From Actinomycetes bacterium (GTDB lineage Bacteria; Actinomycetota; Acidimicrobiia; IMCC26256; PALSA-610), in contig JANYBW010000042.1 in NCBI GenBank assembly GCA_025360585.1, positions 1 through 64,000 of the forward strand: 64,000 nt of DNA, read 5' to 3'. The notes under the pieces were generated by a model that saw only the letters and a program-made list of their open reading frames with translations, was not told the origin of the DNA and did not search any database. Positions 59,075 through 64,000 of this stretch are shown here, in pieces; within the stretch, counting starts at the first letter, position 1, and the number at the start of each line of letters is the position of its first letter. A program made the translations under genes and the position numbers.

Positions 59075-59227
59075 TTCCGTGTGCGCAACGATCGTTTTCG
59101 CTACGCTGGGGCCCATGGCAGGCTGATCACTCACCATCAACGAAACCGACGGCGGCCCGAACGGACCGTCGATTGATAGCGCATACCTCGCGATTTCGCG
59201 TGGCGTGCGGAGTGATCAGGTGGATTC
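59075..59227. other. Leader region of the ABC-F gene
   Basis: 153 bases with a perfect 10-bp inverted repeat (59123-59132 with 59210-59219); the right arm touches the AGGTGG ribosome site of the ABC-F gene. A 10-bp palindrome (AACGATCGTT, 59087-59096) and a CGACGG/CCGTCG stem also occur. A three-codon frame ATG-GCA-GGC-TGA (59115-59126) runs into the left arm. Confidence 0.5.
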
Positions 59228-60898
59228 ATGACGAACAAACGGCCAAAAGTGGCAGCAGGCGGCGCAAAACTCATTGCCCGAAATATTGCTAAGAGCTTCG
59301 GGCCGCATCAGGTGTTGTGCGATGTGTCGCTGGCGTTGTCGGCTGGGCGAACTGTCGGTATCGTTGCTGCAAACGGCACGGGTAAAAGCACCTTGCTCAA
59401 ATTATTGGCGGGTCTTGAGGAACCCGATGCCGGAGTGATTGAGCGCCAGCCCGACAACGCGCTCATCGGATATCTCCCGCAGGAGCCGGAACGGCGCGCG
59501 GACGAAACCGTTGTGGAGTTTCTGGCCCGTCGTACTGGCGTGGCTGGCGCGTTGCGTGAGTTTGAGGAGGCTGCGGTCGCGCTCGGGACTGGCGATGCGG
59601 GCGCCGACGATCGTTATGCGACTGCACTCGATCGATACCTCAGCCTCGGTGCTGCAGAATTCGACACGCGGGTCGCAGAGGTGTGTGCAGATGTCGGTTT
59701 GGCCCCCGCAATGCTTGGGCAATCGATGGCCTCATTGTCGGGAGGTCAAGCGGCACGGGCGTCGCTCGCAAGCGTGTTGCTCGCTCGATTCGACGTATTC
59801 CTGCTCGACGAGCCAACCAACGATCTCGACTTTGCGGGTCTGGCGATGCTCGAAAACTTCGTGTGCGATTTGCCGGTTGGTTGCGCGATCGTTTCGCATG
59901 ACCGGGCCTTTCTGGAACGAACGATCAACACGGTATTGGAAATCGATGATCATGCTCATACCTCGACAGAGTTCGGCGGAGGTTGGTTGTCGTACCTCGA
60001 AGAACGAGCGACGGCGCGTCGCCATGCGCAAGAATCGTTCGCGACCTATAACGAACAACGCCAATCATTGCTCGGGCGCGCCCAACGCGAACGGCAGTGG
60101 GCGACCCAAGGCGTCAACAAGGTGAAAAAGAGTGGGGAAAGCGATAAGTACATTCGCCACTTCAATACCGCGTCGAGCGAACAACTCGCGGGCAAGGCGA
60201 AACGTACCGAACAAATGCTCGCGCGAATCGACGTGGTCGACAAACCTTGGGAAGGCTGGGAATTACAGTTCGAGATTCTCAGCGCGCCGCGCTCGGGCGC
60301 GGTGGCCGCGCGGCTTGACGATGCAGTCGTTCGTCGAGGCAGCTTCACGCTCGGGCCGATCACCCTCCAGATTGGCTCCGGCGAACGGGTTGCGATCGTC
60401 GGCGCGAACGGCAGCGGCAAATCGACGCTGCTGGCTGGGCTCCTCGGCGCGATCCCACTGGACGCCGGCGCTCGACACTTGGGTCCTGGCGTCGTGCTCG
60501 GTACGCTTGCGCAGGCTCGGAACCGCTTTGGGGAATCCACATTGCTCGATGGTTTCATCAATGAAACCGGGCTTGTTCTCAACGAGGCGCGGGCGCTCTT
60601 GGCAAAGTTTTCACTCACCACGGAACACGTGATGCGTTCGGCCGCGACATTGTCTCCGGGCGAACGTACCCGTGCGGAACTCGCGCTGCTGATGGCGCGT
60701 GGGGTGAACTGCATTGTTCTCGATGAGCCTACGAACCACCTCGATGTGACGGCCATTGAACAACTCGAATCCGCAATGGCATCGTTTACCGGAACCGTGA
60801 TGGTGGTGAGTCATGATCGGCGGCTGTTGGAATCCCTCTCACTCACCCGCCAAATCGAACTTGCGGCGGGCGTTGTTGTCGCGGATGTAGCGTTGTGA
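59228..60898 (+). CDS. ABC-F subfamily ATPase (ribosome-associated)
   Basis: 556 aa with two ABC domains and no membrane segments. Walker A motifs are AANGTGKSTLLK (about 46-57) and GANGSGKSTLLAG (about 396-408); signatures LSGGQAARASL and LSPGERTRAEL; Walker B FLLDEPTNDLDF and IVLDEPTNHLD. The linker between domains (about 260-330) is Arg/Gln/Lys-rich and helical, as in ribosome-binding ABC-F proteins. It may protect ribosomes from antibiotics or act in translation. A probable leader structure precedes it. Confidence 0.92.
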   Translation: MTNKRPKVAAGGAKLIARNIAKSFGPHQVLCDVSLALSAGRTVGIVAANGTGKSTLLKLLAGLEEPDAGVIERQPDNALIGYLPQEPERRADETVVEFLARRTGVAGALREFEEAAVALGTGDAGADDRYATALDRYLSLGAAEFDTRVAEVCADVGLAPAMLGQSMASLSGGQAARASLASVLLARFDVFLLDEPTNDLDFAGLAMLENFVCDLPVGCAIVSHDRAFLERTINTVLEIDDHAHTSTEFGGGWLSYLEERATARRHAQESFATYNEQRQSLLGRAQRERQWATQGVNKVKKSGESDKYIRHFNTASSEQLAGKAKRTEQMLARIDVVDKPWEGWELQFEILSAPRSGAVAARLDDAVVRRGSFTLGPITLQIGSGERVAIVGANGSGKSTLLAGLLGAIPLDAGARHLGPGVVLGTLAQARNRFGESTLLDGFINETGLVLNEARALLAKFSLTTEHVMRSAATLSPGERTRAELALLMARGVNCIVLDEPTNHLDVTAIEQLESAMASFTGTVMVVSHDRRLLESLSLTRQIELAAGVVVADVAL

Positions 60899-60929
60899 TG
60901 AGCTCCTGACTTGCGGCTGGCTCGGTGTT

Positions 60930-61883
60930 TCAGCCGACAAACAGGACCTCAGCGATGCGATCGAGATGCCAACTCGTTGTGCCGAATTGGGTGACGCCCA
61001 TCGTTGCTCGCCGTAAATACATCTGGAGATCGTGTTCCCAGGTAAATCCGACTCCGCCATGAATTTGTATCGAGTCTTTGAGGATACGTTGTGCACATTC
61101 GTTCGCTGCCGATTTCGCGCTGTGGCACGCTCGGGAACGTTCCGGGTGTTGGGCATCGATTGTCATCGACGCGTACTGCACCGCCGCTACCGAACGTTCC
61201 GCGGCGAGTGCCATATCAGCGAGTTTGTGTTGAATGGCTTGGAACGCTCCAATCGGTTGGCCGAACTGTTCACGATCCTTGGCGTACTGCAACGACATGT
61301 CGAACATTCGGCGTGCCGTTCCCACTAGTTCCGCCGCGGCAATGGCGTACGAGCGGTCATGCCACGCCATCATCAAATTTTCGTCGACCCGATGGCTTGC
61401 GGCATTCGGTGGCGTCGCCAAACGAAACCATCGGCGCGTGTGGTCGACCGATCTCACTTCGACCAGCTCGGCATCGACCGCGCTGATGACCGTGGCCATG
61501 CCCTCGGAGACGATGACGATGTAGTTCGCAAGATCGGCGTCGGGGATGAGATGTGTCCCGATTGCCACGGAGGCGGTTTCAAATCCCGATCCAACCGCGT
61601 CCGCGCTGGGGTGGTTGAGCATTCGCAGCAAGGGAAGCGCGAGCATCGTGGCCGTGAATGGGCCGGGCGCGCTTGCGTAACCGATTTCATCGATGACGAT
61701 GCAGACATCGGTGCAGTCGCCGTCGCCGACCGCAGCGAAATCGGACAGCCGTGACCAGACTTCGCTGGCTACCGTGCGGTTATCGATATGGGCGCGGACG
61801 ATGGCGGGAGAGCAATGATCGTCGAGGATGCTTCGCACTGTGGCGCGTAACAGCAACTGATCTTCGGTGAACGAAAAGTCCAT
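60930..61883 (-). CDS. Acyl-CoA dehydrogenase-like subunit lacking the catalytic glutamate
   Basis: 317 aa. The C-terminal FAD-binding helices are seen (AKDREQFGQPIGAFQAIQHKLADM, IQIHGGVGFTWEHDLQMYLRRA), but where active acyl-CoA dehydrogenases have GTSEIQR this one has FGTTSWHLDRI, so the catalytic Glu is replaced. This is the pattern of the non-catalytic partner in heterotetrameric (alpha2beta2) FadE enzymes that oxidise steroid side-chain CoA esters. The ATG 61883 overlaps the stop of the other subunit (TAATG), supporting a complex with it. Confidence 0.85.
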   Translation of the reverse strand: MDFSFTEDQLLLRATVRSILDDHCSPAIVRAHIDNRTVASEVWSRLSDFAAVGDGDCTDVCIVIDEIGYASAPGPFTATMLALPLLRMLNHPSADAVGSGFETASVAIGTHLIPDADLANYIVIVSEGMATVISAVDAELVEVRSVDHTRRWFRLATPPNAASHRVDENLMMAWHDRSYAIAAAELVGTARRMFDMSLQYAKDREQFGQPIGAFQAIQHKLADMALAAERSVAAVQYASMTIDAQHPERSRACHSAKSAANECAQRILKDSIQIHGGVGFTWEHDLQMYLRRATMGVTQFGTTSWHLDRIAEVLFVG

Positions 61884-63076
61884 TACTTCCTCGGAAGTCC
61901 GAGCACTCGTTGGGCAATGATGTTGCGCTGAATTTCGCTGGTGCCTCCCGCGATGGTGTTCGCAAAGTTGATGTAGAAGCTGGTGACCCAACGGCCAGCC
62001 TCCGCGCCGATATCAGGATCGACGAGCGCCCCGTGGTCGCCGAGGATTTCCATGCCTAGTTCGAACGCGGCCTTGCCGGATTCGGCACTGGCGACTTTCA
62101 TGAACGAGTGCTCGGGCGCACTCGAGCCCTGCGCGTACGAAGCGAAACCTTTGTAGCCCAGCGCGCGCAGGCTGGAAGCCATTTCCGCCATCGCTGCGAT
62201 CTTACGGCGCACCCCGGTGTCTTCGGCCTTGCCGTAGACCCGCGCCAGCTCCACCAGGCTCTGCACCGTCTGTTCAAGTCGAGCAACGGACTCAACCCAG
62301 AGGCCAGCGCGTTCATGCGCGAGGGAGCCTTGCGTGATTGACCACCCCGCGTTGAGTTCCCCAACGAGGTTCGCGGCTGGCACCCGAACGTCGGTGAAAA
62401 AGACCTCGGCAAAATCGGCCTGACCAGTGATATGGCGTAACGGTCGGATCTCAATTCCGGGTGCGTCCATACTGATGATCAACACGCTGATGCCCTTGTG
62501 CTTCGCGGCATCCGGATCGGTGCGTACGTAGCAAAAGCACTTCGCGGCAACCATCGCGTAGCTGGTCCAGACCTTCTGGCCGTTCACAATGAATGCATCG
62601 CCATCACGAACCGCTCGCGTTTGGAGGCTTGCGAGATCGGAGCCTGCGTTCGGTTCGCTCATTCCGATACACCAAATGTCGTCGCCGCGGATCGCGGGGG
62701 CGACGAGCGCGCGTTGTTGCGCATTGCCGTACTCGAGCAGGCTTGGTGCCACGATGGCGTAGCCGGGAAAATGGGTGGCTCGCGGTACGCGCCGGGTCGC
62801 CAATTCTTCGAGGTAGATCATTGTCTGTGTGGGCGAAGCGTTGCGGCCACCGAATTCTGGAGGGTATCCAGGAATCATCCAACCGTTGTCGAAGAGGGTG
62901 GCTTGCCAAACACGCAACCAGCTTGGAATCAGTTCACCACTCGACGCTTGGCCTTGAAAATCGAACCCATTGCGGGTTTCCGCAGGAATGTTTTCGTCCA
63001 GGAACGCGCGAAGTTCTTCGCGAAATGCTTGGTCGGCGTCACTCCAAGTCAGTTGCACGGTGCCATCATGGCGCAT
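61883..63076 (-). CDS. Acyl-CoA dehydrogenase, catalytic subunit (FadE-like)
   Basis: 397 aa. GMSEPNAGSDLASLQTRA (substrate/FAD region, about 136-153), KVWTSYAM, and the catalytic Glu in NTIAGGTSEIQRNIIAQRVLGL are intact. FAD-dependent alpha,beta-dehydrogenation of acyl-CoA. It is paired with the incomplete subunit downstream and lies 54 bases after the P450 gene, so all three genes probably form one minus-strand operon. Similar P450/FadE clusters in actinobacteria act on steroid or branched side chains; this is inference. Confidence 0.93.
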   Translation of the reverse strand: MRHDGTVQLTWSDADQAFREELRAFLDENIPAETRNGFDFQGQASSGELIPSWLRVWQATLFDNGWMIPGYPPEFGGRNASPTQTMIYLEELATRRVPRATHFPGYAIVAPSLLEYGNAQQRALVAPAIRGDDIWCIGMSEPNAGSDLASLQTRAVRDGDAFIVNGQKVWTSYAMVAAKCFCYVRTDPDAAKHKGISVLIISMDAPGIEIRPLRHITGQADFAEVFFTDVRVPAANLVGELNAGWSITQGSLAHERAGLWVESVARLEQTVQSLVELARVYGKAEDTGVRRKIAAMAEMASSLRALGYKGFASYAQGSSAPEHSFMKVASAESGKAAFELGMEILGDHGALVDPDIGAEAGRWVTSFYINFANTIAGGTSEIQRNIIAQRVLGLPRK

Positions 63077-63130
63077 ATCGCTCGGTCGAGGAAAATCTCA
63101 CGCTCATCGCTGGCGTTTTCGGCGTGCGAG

Positions 63131-64000
63131 TCACAGATTGACTGGAGTCCAGGATGCTTGCATCCGCTTAATGCCGTGGATGAAACCGCTTTGCAACATA
63201 TCTGGCGCACTGCTGACGTGAATGTCCGGCAGGGTCGCGAAGAGTTCTCCGAACATCACACGAATTTCGCGTCGGGCCAAATTCGCACCGAGGCAGAAAT
63301 GAGGGCCGCCGGCGCCGAAACCGCAATGTTCGTTGGGGCTTCGGCGCACATCGAACTGATACGGATCATCGAAGCGGCGTTCGTCGCGGTTCGCGGAATT
63401 GTAGAACATCACCACTTTGTCGCCGCTTTTGATGAGCTGGCCACCAATGACGACGTCCGCCACCGCTGTCCGCCGAAAATGAATGACCGGCGTGGCCCAG
63501 CGCACGATTTCTTCGACCGCGGTCGGTGCGATGCCATCCACGTCCGCGGCCCAAATCGCGCGCTGTTCGGGGTTCTCAGTGAGGGCGAGGAGGCCGTGGC
63601 TGATGGCGTTGCGTGTGGTTTCGTTTCCGGCCGCAACAAGCAGGAGAAAGAACGACCCGAGTTCGCTGGGAGTGAGGCTGTGCAGCACCCCATCGTCGTC
63701 GGCGATCTCGGCGTTCACAAGCGCGGAAGCGATGTCGTCAGTCGGAAATTTGAGACGGGATTCAGCGAGTGCGAGACCGTATTGAAACAGTTCCATCCCT
63801 GCGGCCATGAGATCATTCATCGTGGAGGTGTACTCCGGGTCACCTACGCCAAGAATCACATTGGTGAGTTCGTAAATACGGTGATGATCCTCGCGGGGAA
63901 TGCCCATCATGTCGCAGATGATGGTCAGCGGAAGCTTCGCCGCGATCTCGCTCACGAAATCGCACTGTCCGAGTGGCGCAACCGCGGCGACAATTTCTTG
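63131..64000 (-). CDS. Cytochrome P450, C-terminal part (5' end beyond window)
   Basis: About 290 codons are present; the N-terminal ~130 residues lie outside. I-helix AAGNETTRNAI (oxygen-activation AGxET), ExxR in EEIVRWATP, and the heme loop FGAGGPHFCLGANLARRE with the axial Cys are all present. The sequence PVIHFRRTAVADVVIGG is typical of CYP124/125/142-like and related actinobacterial P450s. The reading frame continues in the minus strand to base 64000 without an internal start being needed. It lies upstream of the FadE pair and may hydroxylate a sterol or branched alkyl substrate. Confidence 0.92.
   Translation of the reverse strand, partial: QEIVAAVAPLGQCDFVSEIAAKLPLTIICDMMGIPREDHHRIYELTNVILGVGDPEYTSTMNDLMAAGMELFQYGLALAESRLKFPTDDIASALVNAEIADDDGVLHSLTPSELGSFFLLLVAAGNETTRNAISHGLLALTENPEQRAIWAADVDGIAPTAVEEIVRWATPVIHFRRTAVADVVIGGQLIKSGDKVVMFYNSANRDERRFDDPYQFDVRRSPNEHCGFGAGGPHFCLGANLARREIRVMFGELFATLPDIHVSSAPDMLQSGFIHGIKRMQASWTPVNL

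Noticed and set aside
1-64000. tRNA, rRNA, CRISPR arrays, complete IS elements, prophage genes
   Set aside because: I scanned the gaps for T-arm-like GGTTCGAxTCC signatures, regularly spaced repeats and transposase or phage motifs and found none.

Overview
The window looks like a chromosomal segment of a GC-rich (about 60 % by eye) member of the Actinomycetota. Acidimicrobiia-type bacteria fit better than mycobacteria or streptomycetes. The evidence is a fused F420 gene (fbiC), several mycothiol-linked enzymes (a hydroxymethyl-mycothiol dehydrogenase with its MBL partner, an MDMPI-fold protein, an LmbE/Mca-like amidase), a WS/DGAT acyltransferase, a 13E12/DUF222 fragment, many acyl-CoA and SDR enzymes, and DUF1844 beside infC. 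Genes are densely packed with many ATGA, GTGA and TAATG overlaps. I found no rRNA, tRNA, CRISPR array or complete mobile element.

Layout. 1-5.7 kb: a 13E12/DUF222 fragment, a lipoprotein, a channel-like membrane protein, WS/DGAT, a lipoprotein hydrolase and an LmbE/Mca-like deacetylase. 5.9-9.5 kb: the most unusual locus, a tight five-gene operon of MaoC hydratase, SDR, TIM-barrel protein, a protein read through an in-frame UGA (Sec-Gly-Ser-Cys motif with a hairpin just downstream), and a 365-aa partner. 9.6-15.5 kb: aquaporin, 2-hydroxyacid dehydrogenase, nitroreductase, thioesterase, acyl-CoA synthetase and SDR. 15.6-20.8 kb: a 1254-aa modular surface protein, a GH114-type glycosidase and a 56-bp tandem repeat. 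20.9-27.3 kb: DUF1844, then infC-rpmI-rplT-rRNA methyltransferase-pheS-pheT, with an attenuator-like hairpin and a non-standard infC start. 27.3-30.3 kb: MDMPI protein, two REP-like palindromes that cut off a SpoU-type methyltransferase pseudogene, a J-domain protein and a small lipoprotein region. 30.3-36.1 kb: mycothiol-dependent formaldehyde detoxification, hydrolases and CapA. 36.2-46.9 kb: heme A/O synthesis (ctaA, ctaB) with a cupredoxin, a TlpA-like thioredoxin and a drug/heme-type ABC transporter, mixed with a 5'-3' exonuclease, an enoyl-CoA hydratase, FxsA and a prenyl synthase. 47-52.2 kb: a GroES-like protein, a Cys-rich protein and glcDEF. 52.2-57.4 kb: LOG protein, HAD phosphatase, PfkB kinase and fbiC. 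57.6-64 kb: a secreted repeat protein, an ABC-F ATPase, an acyl-CoA dehydrogenase pair and the 3' part of a cytochrome P450.

Together the genes describe an aerobic heterotroph with a heme-copper oxidase, lipid and probably steroid or branched-chain acyl-CoA catabolism, glycolate use, and mycothiol/F420 redox chemistry. It also appears to have selenocysteine incorporation. Without the recoded UGA, that gene would be split into two meaningless fragments.
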